Assembly (NCBI RefSeq): GCF_014251255.1
Contig: NZ_CP059182.1
Coordinates: forward strand, 248,001 to 312,000
DNA length: 64,000 bases
Direction: 5' to 3'
Source: Blattabacterium cuenoti
GTDB lineage: Bacteria > Bacteroidota > Bacteroidia > Flavobacteriales > Blattabacteriaceae
Below the pieces are notes generated by a model that worked only from the letters and a program-made list of their open reading frames with translations, was not told the origin of the DNA and did not search any database. Below are positions 16,890 to 26,999 of this stretch, piece after piece. Every line of letters begins with the position of its first letter. Position 1 is the stretch's first letter. Made by a program: the position numbers and the translations under genes.

Positions 16890-18283
16890 TGATGACAATA
16901 ATGGAAAAGAAATTAATAGTTGTATTGGGAGGAAGAGAAAGCGGAGTTGGAGCTGCTTTACTAGCTAAAAAAAAGGGGTTTACTCCATTTGTATCTGATT
17001 CTGCAGTTATTCCAAAAAAATATAAAAGAATTTTAATAGAAAATAAAATTTCTTTTGAGGAAAATGGACATACAGAAAATTTAATAGCTAAAGAAGCACT
17101 CAAAGTAATAAAAAGTCCTGGAATTTCTTCTGTAAAAAATCCATTGATAAATAAAATTAATCACTTGAAAATTCCTATTGTTTCTGAGTTGGAATTTGTA
17201 AAAAGTTATCTGAAAACTTCTTATGTTATTGGAATTACAGGAAGTAATGGAAAAACGACAACCAGTTTCATTGTTTACAGAATTCTTAAGAAAGAAGGTC
17301 TTCGTGTAGGAATAGCAGGAAATATTGGACGTAGTTTCTCACGGGAAGCTCTAAAGAAAGAAAAAAAAGATGTTTATGTTTTAGAATTGAGTAGTTTTCA
17401 ACTAGATGATTTTTTAAAATTTCGTTCTAATATTGCAGTAATATTAAATATTACAAGGGATCATTTAGATAGATATAATAATATTGAAGAGTATATTTTT
17501 TCAAAATTTAAAATTGCAACCCTTCAAAAAAGGGAAGATTTTTTGATTTACAATTACGATGATCCTATGATCAGAGAAGGATTGAAAAAATATTCTATTC
17601 AATCCAAATGTATTCCTTTTTCTATTAAAAAAGAATTACATGTGGGAACTTATATAAAATGGAATAATATTTTTTTTAAGAAAAAAGAAAATGAAGAAAG
17701 AGATATTTTAAATGTAAAAAATATTCCTTTAAAAGGAGATCATAATCTTTATAATATTATGGCTTCAATCACCATATCAGAAACATTAAATATTCAAAAA
17801 AAATCAATAATCTCTACTATATCAAAATTAAAACCTATCAAACATAGGATGGAAAAAGTATTAAGTATTAATGGAGTGCAATTTATCAATGATTCTAAAG
17901 CAACAAATGTCAATGCTGTTTTTTATGCATTAAAAAACATGAATCCTCCTATAATATGGATTGCGGGAGGAAAAGATAAAGGAAATGATTATAGAGAACT
18001 TGTCCTCTTGGTTAAAAAAAAAGTCAAAGCAATAATTTGTTTAGGAAAACAAAATAAAAAATTTGTAGATTTTTTTAAAGAAATCATAGATATTATTGTG
18101 GAAACGGATAACCTGAAAAAGGCTGTTCGTATTGCTTACACTTTATCTACTCGTGGAGATAATATTATTTTATCTCCTGCATGTTCTAGTTTAGATCTTT
18201 TTCAAGATTATAAAGAAAGAGGAAACAAATTTAAACAAGAAGTAAGAAATCTTTTCTATGAAAAAAATAGATATTTTTTTTAA
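16889..18283 (+). CDS. murD: UDP-MurNAc-L-alanine:D-glutamate ligase MurD
   Basis: Adds D-Glu to UDP-MurNAc-L-Ala. N-terminal nucleotide-binding fold (VVLGGRESGVGAALLAKKKG), ATP-binding GSNGKT at residues 118-123, the Mur central domain (NITRDHLDRY) and the C-terminal FINDSKATNVNAVFYAL and GGKDKGNDY blocks. At 464 residues it is full length. I use ATG 16889, which overlaps the mraY stop; ATG 16901 (MEKKLIVVLGG) would fit the family start equally well. The 3' end overlaps ftsW by 26 nt. Confidence 0.96.
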   Translation: MMTIMEKKLIVVLGGRESGVGAALLAKKKGFTPFVSDSAVIPKKYKRILIENKISFEENGHTENLIAKEALKVIKSPGISSVKNPLINKINHLKIPIVSELEFVKSYLKTSYVIGITGSNGKTTTSFIVYRILKKEGLRVGIAGNIGRSFSREALKKEKKDVYVLELSSFQLDDFLKFRSNIAVILNITRDHLDRYNNIEEYIFSKFKIATLQKREDFLIYNYDDPMIREGLKKYSIQSKCIPFSIKKELHVGTYIKWNNIFFKKKENEERDILNVKNIPLKGDHNLYNIMASITISETLNIQKKSIISTISKLKPIKHRMEKVLSINGVQFINDSKATNVNAVFYALKNMNPPIIWIAGGKDKGNDYRELVLLVKKKVKAIICLGKQNKKFVDFFKEIIDIIVETDNLKKAVRIAYTLSTRGDNIILSPACSSLDLFQDYKERGNKFKQEVRNLFYEKNRYFF

Positions 18284-19502
18284 TAGATATATCAAAGGAG
18301 ATAGATATCTGTGGGCTTTTATCACTTTATTAGCTATATTTTCTTTTTTACCAGTTTACTCTGCGAGTACAAATTTAGTGTCTATATATGGAGGAACAAA
18401 TACAGTATTCAGTTATCTATTCAAACATGCTATTTTTTTGTTAGTAGGATTCTGCATTCTTTTTTTTACTCAATTCATAGACTACAAATATTTTTATCAT
18501 CTTTCTATCTTTTTAATGCCTATAGTGTTCATATTACTTGTTTTTACTGTTAGTCAAGGAAGAGAAGTCTATGGCGTAAATGCTTCTCGTTGGTTGCATA
18601 TTCCTATTATTAATATCTCTTTTCAAACTTCTAATATTGCTGGAGTTGTTCTCTTTATTTATTGCGCTAGATTTTTATCTCAAGAAAATAAAAAAATAAA
18701 TTTTTTGAATTCTTTTTTTCCTTTAATTTTTCCTATATTTTTTATTATTGGACTTATTTTTCCATCTAATGGATCTACAGCAGCTATTGTTTTTATTTCA
18801 GTTTTAATTTTACTTTTTATAGGAGGATATCCATTTACAGGAATTATAGGTATTTTATTAATGGGAATCATAGCTGCAAGTATATACATTTATTTTGTAC
18901 TAAAATGGGGAGAAAAAAATCCAAAAAATAGAGTTTATACGTGGAAAAGTCGTATCGAAAATTTTTTGGATCACAACTCTGAAGAGAGTTATCAAATGAA
19001 ACAATCCAAAACAGCTATTTTTTTAGGAAATAAATTTGGACGTGGTCCTGGGAAAAGTGTTTTAAAAGCTTTTCTTCCTCAATCTTCTTCAGATTTTATT
19101 TATGCTATTATTATAGAAGAATATGGATCTGTAGGAGGAGTTATTCTTTTGTTTATTTATCTCCTTATTTTGCTTAGAATTATGATAATTGCAACAAAAG
19201 TACAAAATTATTTTTGTACTTTATTAGTCTTTGCTGTCGGGTTTCCGATTATCAATCAAGCACTGATTAATATGGGAATCACCGTTGGATTATTTCCTGT
19301 CACAGGACAAACTTTACCATTAATTAGTGCTGGAGGGACTTCTATGTGGGTTACTTTTTTTAGTTTTGGAATAATACTGAGTGTTAGTAAAATGATAAAA
19401 CATCCTGATACGTCTGATCATAATAGTAAGAGAAAAGAAACAGATGTTTCTACTCCTCCTACTACTAAAAAAAAAGATTTTTATTATAAAAATATGAATT
19501 AA
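18258..19502 (+). CDS. ftsW: SEDS-family cell-division protein FtsW
   Basis: Septal peptidoglycan glycosyltransferase partner of FtsI. About ten transmembrane helices across 414 residues. Family blocks include ASRWLHIPIINISFQTSN, the loop with FLGNKFGRGPGKSVLKAFLP and DFIYAIIIEEYGSVGG, and the C-terminal TGQTLPLISAGGTSMW. A Lys/Thr-rich tail (about 385-414) is cytoplasmic. The start lies 26 nt inside the end of murD, so translation is probably coupled. ftsW and ftsI in one cluster supply the divisome synthase pair. Confidence 0.95.
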   Translation: MKKIDIFFNRYIKGDRYLWAFITLLAIFSFLPVYSASTNLVSIYGGTNTVFSYLFKHAIFLLVGFCILFFTQFIDYKYFYHLSIFLMPIVFILLVFTVSQGREVYGVNASRWLHIPIINISFQTSNIAGVVLFIYCARFLSQENKKINFLNSFFPLIFPIFFIIGLIFPSNGSTAAIVFISVLILLFIGGYPFTGIIGILLMGIIAASIYIYFVLKWGEKNPKNRVYTWKSRIENFLDHNSEESYQMKQSKTAIFLGNKFGRGPGKSVLKAFLPQSSSDFIYAIIIEEYGSVGGVILLFIYLLILLRIMIIATKVQNYFCTLLVFAVGFPIINQALINMGITVGLFPVTGQTLPLISAGGTSMWVTFFSFGIILSVSKMIKHPDTSDHNSKRKETDVSTPPTTKKKDFYYKNMN

Positions 19503-19505
19503 TTC

Positions 19506-20609
19506 ATGAAGAATATTTCTCCTAGAATTATTATTTGTAGTGGAGGGACCGGAGGGCATATTTACACAGGGATAGCTATTGCAGATGAACTTAAAAATAA
19601 AATTCCAGAAATCAATGTTTTATTTATTGGATCTAAAAAAAACATGGAAATGCAAGAAATTCCTAAATGTGGATATCCAATAGAAAGGATTTGTATTTCA
19701 GGTGGAAAAAGAAAACTTTTTTCTTCTTCAGGGTTTATTTTATTTATAGAATTGATATATAGTTTTTTTTTAGCCAATAAAATTATTAAAAAATTTTCTC
19801 CTGATATAGTTGTTGGAACAGGAGGATACGTGAGTTTTCCAACATTATATGCTGCAAAAAAAAATAGAGTTCCCATTCTTATTCAAGAACAAAATTCTTT
19901 TCCTGGGTTAACCAATAGAATATTTTCTCGTTATGCAAGAAAAATATGTATTGCTTATGAAGAATCCAAAGAATATTTTCCAAAAGAAAGAACTATAATC
20001 ACTGGAAATCCAGTTAGATCTGGAATATTACAATTACCAAGTAGAGAAGAAGCTTGTTTTCACTTAGGATTAAAAAAAGAAAAACCGATTATTTTATCTA
20101 TAGGAGGAAGTCAAGGTTCTAATAGTATTAATAATGCTTGGATAAAAGGATTAAAAAAACTGATACATCTAGATATACAATTGATTTGGCAATTAGGAAA
20201 AGTAGATATTCATAGAGTAAGAAAAAATGGAATTTCTCATCATCATAATTTTATTTTAATGGAATTTATTGATAATGTTCCGATGTGTTATGCAGCAGCA
20301 GATATCATTGTATCTAGAGCTGGGGCTTTAACTATATCAGAGATATGTTTAATAGGAAAACCTTATATATTAATTCCTTTACCTTGGTCATCAGATGATC
20401 ATCAAAATAAAAATGCTAAAATATTAGAAGAGAAAGAAGCTGCTTTGATAATAAAAAACGAGGATATAGATGAAAAATTAGTGGATTCTACTATTCAACT
20501 TCTTAAGAATTCTAGTATGAAAAAAAAAATGAGTAAAAATATCTTCCAATTAGGAAAACCTAAAGCAACTAACGATATTGCAAATGAAATATTACAGATT
20601 ATTTTATGA
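19506..20609 (+). CDS. murG: UDP-GlcNAc:undecaprenyl-PP-MurNAc-pentapeptide transferase MurG
   Basis: GT-B glycosyltransferase on the inner face of the membrane that converts lipid I to lipid II. Gly-rich loops GGTGGH (residues 13-18) and VGTGGYVSFP, the UDP-GlcNAc-binding SIGGSQGSNSIN, and the C-terminal SRAGALTISEICLIGKP followed by the DDHQNKNA segment are all intact. At 367 residues it is full length. Its stop overlaps the murC start in ATGA (20606-20609). Confidence 0.97.
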   Translation: MKNISPRIIICSGGTGGHIYTGIAIADELKNKIPEINVLFIGSKKNMEMQEIPKCGYPIERICISGGKRKLFSSSGFILFIELIYSFFLANKIIKKFSPDIVVGTGGYVSFPTLYAAKKNRVPILIQEQNSFPGLTNRIFSRYARKICIAYEESKEYFPKERTIITGNPVRSGILQLPSREEACFHLGLKKEKPIILSIGGSQGSNSINNAWIKGLKKLIHLDIQLIWQLGKVDIHRVRKNGISHHHNFILMEFIDNVPMCYAAADIIVSRAGALTISEICLIGKPYILIPLPWSSDDHQNKNAKILEEKEAALIIKNEDIDEKLVDSTIQLLKNSSMKKKMSKNIFQLGKPKATNDIANEILQIIL

Positions 20610-21979
20610 ATATTATTAATCAAATTGATTCTTTTTACTTTTTAGGAATAGGAGGAATAGGAATGAGTTCTTTAGCCAGATATTTTCATAAGATGGGAAA
20701 AACAGTTTCTGGATATGATAGAGATAAAACCCTTTTAACAAAAAAGTTAGAAAAAGAAGGAATATCAATTCATTATCATGATAACATAGAAATATTGCCT
20801 AAATGGATTCATTCCAGACGATGTTTAATTGTTTATACTCCAGCTATTCCTGATAATCAAAAACAATGGATTTTTATAAAAAAATATGTAAAAAATATAA
20901 AAAAACGTTCTCAAGTATTATCTTTAATAACAAAAAATAAAATTTGTATAGCTATAGGAGGAGCACATGGAAAAACAACCACTTGTACTTTACTAGGACA
21001 TATTTTATATAGTTCTGGAAAAAATGTAACTGCTTTTTTGGGAGGAATATCTGAAAATTATCAATCGAATCTTATATCTAATGGAACGGAAATTTTTTTA
21101 GTAGAAGCTGATGAATTTGATCGTTCTTTTTTATATTTATCCCCAAATATAGCATGTATTACGTCTTTAGATCAAGATCATATAGAGACTTATCCAGAAA
21201 AAGAATCCTTGATAAAGGCTTACGTAGAATTTTCTAATAGAATAAAAAGTCCATATGAAAAAATATTTCTTTGCAAAGAAGAATCTTTTTCATCTAAAAA
21301 CGCTATCTATTATTCTGTAGAAAGAAAAGCAAATTATTATTCCAATCATGTTTATGTAAAAGAAAATAAATGGTATTTTGATTTTCATACTCCAACAGAA
21401 ACATGGAAATCTCTTCCCTTACCGATTCCAGGAATACATAACTTAAAAAATGTGACAGCCGCATTAGCTATATCAGATTTTTTAAAAATAAAAAATGAAG
21501 ATGTTAGAAAAGCTTTATTTTTATTTAAGGGAATTAAAAGAAGATTTTCGATTCATTATCAATCTATAAAAAAAATATATATAGATGATTATGCACATCA
21601 TCCTACAGAAATTAATGCTCTAATTACTACTGTAAAAAAATGTTTTCCAGGAAAAAAAATATTGGGAATTTTTCAACCACATTTATTTAGTAGAACTAAA
21701 TACTTTGAAGTCGCTTTTGCTAAAAGTTTAGAAAAACTTGATCTTTTGATTTTATTAGATGTTTATCCAGCCAGAGAGTTCCCTATTGATGGAATTAGTT
21801 CTAACCGTTTATTAGATAAGATTCAAATGAGTTCTGAAAAAAAAGAAGTTTCTACTATAAACAAAGTTTTAAAAAAAATTAAAAAAAAAAATTTTGATAT
21901 TCTTCTCACAATAGGAGCCGGAAATATTGATATTTTAATCCGTCCTATAAAAGAATGGTTGTATAAACAATATGGATAG
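20606..21979 (+). CDS. murC: UDP-N-acetylmuramate:L-alanine ligase MurC
   Basis: First Mur ligase, adding L-Ala to UDP-MurNAc. N-terminal FLGIGGIGMSS (12-22), ATP-binding GAHGKT (119-124), EADEFDRSFLYLSP, DQDHIETYP, and C-terminal DDYAHHPTEI with FQPHLFSRTK. The 457 residues match the family. It follows murG with a 4-nt overlap and abuts ftsQ directly. In many other bacteria murB and ddl are neighbours; here murB is about 9 kb away and ddl is not in the window. Confidence 0.97.
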   Translation: MNIINQIDSFYFLGIGGIGMSSLARYFHKMGKTVSGYDRDKTLLTKKLEKEGISIHYHDNIEILPKWIHSRRCLIVYTPAIPDNQKQWIFIKKYVKNIKKRSQVLSLITKNKICIAIGGAHGKTTTCTLLGHILYSSGKNVTAFLGGISENYQSNLISNGTEIFLVEADEFDRSFLYLSPNIACITSLDQDHIETYPEKESLIKAYVEFSNRIKSPYEKIFLCKEESFSSKNAIYYSVERKANYYSNHVYVKENKWYFDFHTPTETWKSLPLPIPGIHNLKNVTAALAISDFLKIKNEDVRKALFLFKGIKRRFSIHYQSIKKIYIDDYAHHPTEINALITTVKKCFPGKKILGIFQPHLFSRTKYFEVAFAKSLEKLDLLILLDVYPAREFPIDGISSNRLLDKIQMSSEKKEVSTINKVLKKIKKKNFDILLTIGAGNIDILIRPIKEWLYKQYG

Positions 21980-22714
21980 ATGAAAAAAAAAATAATATTT
22001 ATCACTATTTTATTAGTATATATAATTTTTATGATATTTTTTTATTTTTTTTCTCAAAAAATACATATAAATAGAAATTTTAAAAGATTCAATATAGTTA
22101 TTAATCCATTATCATCTAATGATCATTTTGTAAATGAAAAACTTATTAAAAAAATTCTATTTTCTAGAATAGAAAAAATTGAAAAAAAAATCGGTCAATT
22201 ATGTATATTAAGAATGGAAAAACAATTAAATGATTACCCTTTTATAAAAAAATCTGAAGTGTTTATTGATGTGGATGGAACCCTAAATATTAAAGTTTTG
22301 CAAAAAGAACCTATTTTAAGAATAAAAAATGGAAATAAAGAAAAAGAATATTATCTGACTAAAGAAGCGGAAAATTTAGAACTTTCTTCTTTTTATTCAT
22401 CAAAAGTGATTTTAGCAAAAGGATCTTTTTCAAAAGAAGAAAAAAAACATTTAGCTAATTTAGTCAAGGAAATCAATTCTGATGAGTTATTAAAAAATCA
22501 AATTATTAGTATCAAGAAAACGGCTCATAATTTATTTTTTTTAATTCCAAAAATAGGAAATCATCAAATTATATTAGGGGATCTGGAGGATTTTAAAAGT
22601 AAATTAAATAAATTAAAAGCTTTTTATAAGCAATACTTAAATAAAATAGAGATCAATCAATATAAAAGTATTGATTTACAATATAAGGACCAAGTAGTCG
22701 CTAAAAAAAGATAA
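21980..22714 (+). CDS. ftsQ: Cell-division protein FtsQ
   Basis: Bitopic division protein: short basic N-terminus, one transmembrane helix (about 5-26), then a periplasmic POTRA-like and FtsQ/DivIB-like part. Visible features are CILRMEKQLNDYPFIKKSEV followed by a VDGTLNIKVLQKEPILRI strand pair, matching the conserved pattern of the family. At 244 residues it is typical for Bacteroidetes. It begins on the base after the murC stop and ends 4 nt before ftsA. Assignment rests on pattern plus synteny. Confidence 0.9.
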   Translation: MKKKIIFITILLVYIIFMIFFYFFSQKIHINRNFKRFNIVINPLSSNDHFVNEKLIKKILFSRIEKIEKKIGQLCILRMEKQLNDYPFIKKSEVFIDVDGTLNIKVLQKEPILRIKNGNKEKEYYLTKEAENLELSSFYSSKVILAKGSFSKEEKKHLANLVKEINSDELLKNQIISIKKTAHNLFFLIPKIGNHQIILGDLEDFKSKLNKLKAFYKQYLNKIEINQYKSIDLQYKDQVVAKKR

Positions 22715-22718
22715 ATTT

Positions 22719-24068
22719 ATGGAATATCAAGATATAGCTATAGGTCTTGATGTAGGTACTACGAAGATTGTAGCTATGGTAGGAAGGAGAAATGAATATA
22801 ATAAAGTTGAGATTTTAGGTATAGGGAGATCTAAAAGTATAGGTGTTCATATAGGTGTTGTGAACAATATCACTCAGACAATAGAAGCCATTCGTGAAGC
22901 TGTGTCAGAGGCAGAACATAGTTCAGGTTTAAAAATTAAAGAAGTAGTTGTTGGAATTGCAGGACAACATATTAGAAGTCTACAACATAATGATTATATT
23001 ACAAGGTTAGATTTCGAAAATGTTATTAATCAAAAAGATATACAAAAATTAATAGATCAAGTTCATCAACTGGTGATGCTTCCAGGAGAAGAAATAATTC
23101 ATGTTCTTCCACAAGAATACAAAGTAGATAGTCAAGCAGAAATAGTAGAACCTATAGGAATGTATGGAAGTCGTTTAGAGGCAAATTTTCATGTAGTGGT
23201 AGGACAAATTTCTTCAATTAGAAATATTGGAAGATGTGTAAAAGCAGCAGGATTGAATTTGGCAGGAATGACTTTAGAACCTTTAGCTTCTGCAGAAGCT
23301 GTATTAAACATGGAAGAAAGAGAAGCTGGTGTGGCTTTAGTGGATATAGGAGGAGGGACGACGGATATTGCTATCTTTAAAGATAACATTATTAGACATA
23401 CAGCCGTTATCCCTTTTGGGGGAAATGTAATCACTGAAAATATTAAAACAGATTGTTTAATTATTGAAAGACAAGCAGAATTGCTAAAAATAAAATTTGG
23501 ATCCGCGTGGCCTGGTGAAAATAAAGAAACAGAAATTGTTTGCATTCCTGGATTAAGAGGTCGTGATCCTAAAGAAATTTCTTTAAAACGTCTTTCCCAA
23601 ATTATCCATACAAGGGTATGCGAAATTTTGGAACAAGTAAATATAGAAATAAAAAATTATGGAAATGAGGAACAAAAAAAACGACTTATAGCAGGATTAG
23701 TGATGACAGGAGGAGGATCTCAATTAAAGCATATTCGTCCTTTAACAGAATATATTACGGGAATGGATGTTCGTGTAGGATATTCAAATGAGCATATTGC
23801 AGGAGGAGAAAATGGAATGATAAGTAATCCAGAATATGCAACTTCTATAGGACTGGTTATTAAAGGATTAGAAGATAATAAAATTTGTACAGAAATGATT
23901 TCTAGATATGATGAGGAAAATTCTTATGAGTTTTTTCCGATTTCTAATCGTAGATCTAATTATAACAAGGATTCTTTTCAAAAGAAGAAAAAAAATAAAA
24001 AAAAATCTAAATCTTTTCTTGAAATTTGGGCAGATAAATTCCGTCAAATATTGAATGATACAGAATAA
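22719..24068 (+). CDS. ftsA: Cell-division ATPase FtsA
   Basis: Actin-like protein that tethers FtsZ to the membrane. Phosphate-1 loop GLDVGTTKIVAMVGR near residues 9-23, domain 1C, VALVDIGGGTTDIAIF (phosphate-2) and VMTGGGSQLKHI (adenosine motif). The C-terminus is Lys-rich followed by SFLEIWADKFRQILND, an amphipathic helix suited to membrane attachment. Full length at 449 residues. It directly precedes ftsZ with a 6-nt gap. Confidence 0.97.
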   Translation: MEYQDIAIGLDVGTTKIVAMVGRRNEYNKVEILGIGRSKSIGVHIGVVNNITQTIEAIREAVSEAEHSSGLKIKEVVVGIAGQHIRSLQHNDYITRLDFENVINQKDIQKLIDQVHQLVMLPGEEIIHVLPQEYKVDSQAEIVEPIGMYGSRLEANFHVVVGQISSIRNIGRCVKAAGLNLAGMTLEPLASAEAVLNMEEREAGVALVDIGGGTTDIAIFKDNIIRHTAVIPFGGNVITENIKTDCLIIERQAELLKIKFGSAWPGENKETEIVCIPGLRGRDPKEISLKRLSQIIHTRVCEILEQVNIEIKNYGNEEQKKRLIAGLVMTGGGSQLKHIRPLTEYITGMDVRVGYSNEHIAGGENGMISNPEYATSIGLVIKGLEDNKICTEMISRYDEENSYEFFPISNRRSNYNKDSFQKKKKNKKKSKSFLEIWADKFRQILNDTE

Positions 24069-24074
24069 TAAACA

Positions 24075-25487
24075 ATGAAAAAAGAAGATTACATACAAAA
24101 AAACAACAACGTTCAATTTGGAATTCCAAAAAATCGTTCCGCTGCAATCAAAGTTATTGGTGTAGGAGGGGGGGGAAGTAATGCTTTAAGCTATATGTTT
24201 GAACAAGGAATTACTGGGGTCGATTTTATAGCATGTAATACAGATGCACAAGCTCTCAATAATAATCCAGTCCCTGTAAAAATTCAATTAGGAGCTTCTA
24301 TTACAGAAGGATTAGGAGCAGGAGCAGATCCAGAAGTAGGAGAAAAAGCGGCTTTAGAAAGTCTAGAAGAAATTAAAAGTATTTTAGATTCTAATACAAA
24401 AATGACTTTTATCACAGCAGGGATGGGAGGTGGAACTGGAACAGGTGCAGCTCCAATTATTGCAGGAATTTCTAAAGAAAAAGGGATTCTTACTGTAGGA
24501 ATTGTAACAATTCCATTCCATTTTGAAGGAAAAATGAGGTTACAACAAGCCCAAAAAGGGATAGAAGCTCTCAGAAAAAATGTGGATTCTCTCATTGTCA
24601 TTAATAATGATAAATTGAGAGAATTATATGGAAATTTAGGATTTAAAGCAGGATTTGCAAAAGCAGATGAAGTGCTGACTACTGCGGCTAAAGGAATAGC
24701 AGAAGTTATTACTCACCATTATAAACAGAACATCGATTTGAGAGATACTAGAACCGTTCTCAAAGAAAGTGGAACAGCGATTATGGGATCAGCAATTTCT
24801 GTAGGAGAAAATAGAGCCAAAGAAGCCGTTGTACAAGCGTTAGATTCTCCATTACTGAATGATAATAAGATAACGGGAGCAAAAAACGTTCTTTTGCTAA
24901 TTGTTTCAGGAAAAATTGAAATAACTATAGATGAAATAGGAATTATCAGTGATTATATACAAGCAGAAGCAGGAAACAATGCGAATATTATTATGGGGAT
25001 AGGAGAAGACGAAAATTTAGAGGAAAGTATTTCAGTGACAATAGTTGCTACTGGATTTCCTACTGAAGTTCAGAGAGCTATTCACCACGAAGAAAAAAAA
25101 ATATTTCATAGGTTAGAAGAACCTTCTAAAAAAAAATTAAAGAAAGTAGAAGAAATTCATTCTTATACTAAAAAACGAATAGACTCTTTTCCTTCACAAA
25201 AAAAATATCCTCAAGATATAGGAATTTCTTCTTATAAAAAAGGAAACTTATCATCTAATCAAAAACAAAATATTTTTAATCAAGCTATTACTTCTTCTCC
25301 TTCTTCCAGCAGAAGTAGTAATTTTGTGGAAGAGAAACATAAAAAATATATGATGCTAGAAGATCATTTTGATCTTCCTATTTCTTCGGAAAAAAGAAAG
25401 AAACCATTCTTAAAAGATAGAATGAAACATTCTCATCCTCATATGAATAAGAATCATAATTCAGAAACAGAAAATAATAATTCATAA
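24075..25487 (+). CDS. ftsZ: Cell-division GTPase FtsZ
   Basis: Tubulin homologue forming the Z ring. GTP-binding VIGVGGGGSNAL and tubulin signature GGGTGTG (118-124) are intact, as is the synergy loop region NIDLRDTRTVLKESGTAIMG. After about residue 330 comes a Lys/Ser/His-rich linker of about 140 residues. The end (KNHNSETENNNS) has no obvious DIPAFLRK-like conserved peptide for FtsA binding; the nearest candidate is LEDHFDLPIS about 45 residues from the end. The 470 residues exceed E. coli FtsZ (383) because of this tail. Last gene of the dcw run. Confidence 0.97.
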   Translation: MKKEDYIQKNNNVQFGIPKNRSAAIKVIGVGGGGSNALSYMFEQGITGVDFIACNTDAQALNNNPVPVKIQLGASITEGLGAGADPEVGEKAALESLEEIKSILDSNTKMTFITAGMGGGTGTGAAPIIAGISKEKGILTVGIVTIPFHFEGKMRLQQAQKGIEALRKNVDSLIVINNDKLRELYGNLGFKAGFAKADEVLTTAAKGIAEVITHHYKQNIDLRDTRTVLKESGTAIMGSAISVGENRAKEAVVQALDSPLLNDNKITGAKNVLLLIVSGKIEITIDEIGIISDYIQAEAGNNANIIMGIGEDENLEESISVTIVATGFPTEVQRAIHHEEKKIFHRLEEPSKKKLKKVEEIHSYTKKRIDSFPSQKKYPQDIGISSYKKGNLSSNQKQNIFNQAITSSPSSSRSSNFVEEKHKKYMMLEDHFDLPISSEKRKKPFLKDRMKHSHPHMNKNHNSETENNNS

Positions 25488-25527
25488 AAAATGAGGATCT
25501 TAATAAGAAAAATTAAGAAAATTCTAT

Positions 25528-26940
25528 ATGAACCATTCTCCTAGTATTCCCAAAGGGACCAGAGATTTTTCCTCAATGGAGATGAATAAACGAAATTATT
25601 TAATTCAAATTATTAGAAATTATTTTGAACTTTTTGGATTCTATTCTATAGAAACACCTTCTTTTGAAAATATTTCCACTCTTATTGGAAAATATGGAGA
25701 AGAAGGAGAATATTTAATGTTTAAGTTACTTCATTCAGGAAATTTTTTAAAGAAAAAAATTTCAGACTTTTTTTTAAAAAAAAATAAAGAAACTATTATT
25801 GATAGTACAAAATATTTAACGGAACAAATATCCAATAAAGCACTTAGGTATGATTTAACAGTTCCTTTTGTTCGTTATGTAGTCATGCATAAAAATGAAA
25901 TTCTTTTTCCTTTTAAAAGATATCAAATACAACCTGTATGGCGTGCAGATAAACCACAAAAAGGAAGATTTAGAGAATTTTATCAATGTGATGCGGATAT
26001 CATAGGGTCTTCTTCTTTATCTTTATGGCAAGAAATAGAATTCATTCAACTTTGCGACAAAATTTTTACGAAATTAAAGTTTCCTATAATCATTCATATT
26101 AACCATAGGGATATTTTAGGAGGATTATTGGAAATTTCTGAAATAGAAGATCATTTATGGAAAAATTTTACGACTTCTTTAGATAAATGGAATAAAATAG
26201 GAAGAAATTTAGTAAAGAAAGAAATGCTTAAAAAAGGAATTTCATCTGCTTCTTTCGAAAAGATAGCATATTTTTTTGAAATGAAAGAGAATTTTTCAAA
26301 AAAAAGGAAACTTTTAAACGTTGCCTTCCAATTTTCTAAAAAAGGAAAAAAAGGAATAGAAGATCTTAGTTTTATTTTTAATAAAATAAAAAACATTTCT
26401 TTAAAAAAGACAAAATTAGAATGGAATATTTCTCTAGCCAGAGGAATGAACTATTATACAGGAACAATATTTGAAATATTCCCAACAAATAGTGATGATT
26501 CTTATTCTATTGGAGGAGGAGGGAGATATGACCAGTTAGCTAGTTTTTTTGGAATGAAAAACATTTCTGGAGTAGGAGTTTCCTTAGGGTTAGATAGAAT
26601 TTATTTAGCTATGGAAAAAGAAAATTTATTCCAAACTATTTCTAATTTTCCTTCAAAAGTATTGTTTATTAACTTCGGAGATGAAGAAGTTCTATATGCA
26701 TATAAAATGATCAATTTTTTGAGAGAAAAAGAAATTTCTACTCAATTGTATCCAAATGCGGTGAGAATCAATAAACAATTTAAATACGCCAACGACAATA
26801 ATATTCCATTTACTATCAGTATAGGGAAAAATGAAATGGAAAAAAATAAAATAAGAGTAAAAAATATAAAAAAAAGAATAGAAACAGAATATGACAATAT
26901 AAATGATGTGGCTAAACTGATAAAAAATTCATCAGAATGA
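25528..26940 (+). CDS. hisS: Histidyl-tRNA synthetase
   Basis: Class II aminoacyl-tRNA synthetase. PKGTRDFSSMEM at the start, motif 2 (RYQIQPVWRADKPQKGRFRE FYQCD region), the histidine-binding LARGMNYYTGTIFEIF, GGGGRYDQLASFFG, motif 3 (GVGVSLGLDRIYLAM) and a C-terminal anticodon-binding domain. At 470 residues it is full length. It is 40 nt after ftsZ on the same strand and may be co-transcribed. Its substrate tRNA-His is encoded at 48.67 kb. Confidence 0.96.
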   Translation: MNHSPSIPKGTRDFSSMEMNKRNYLIQIIRNYFELFGFYSIETPSFENISTLIGKYGEEGEYLMFKLLHSGNFLKKKISDFFLKKNKETIIDSTKYLTEQISNKALRYDLTVPFVRYVVMHKNEILFPFKRYQIQPVWRADKPQKGRFREFYQCDADIIGSSSLSLWQEIEFIQLCDKIFTKLKFPIIIHINHRDILGGLLEISEIEDHLWKNFTTSLDKWNKIGRNLVKKEMLKKGISSASFEKIAYFFEMKENFSKKRKLLNVAFQFSKKGKKGIEDLSFIFNKIKNISLKKTKLEWNISLARGMNYYTGTIFEIFPTNSDDSYSIGGGGRYDQLASFFGMKNISGVGVSLGLDRIYLAMEKENLFQTISNFPSKVLFINFGDEEVLYAYKMINFLREKEISTQLYPNAVRINKQFKYANDNNIPFTISIGKNEMEKNKIRVKNIKKRIETEYDNINDVAKLIKNSSE

Positions 26941-26999
26941 ACATGTTATATGGTAAAAAAAAAGAAAAACACATCCTCATTCATCAAATACACCATTTA

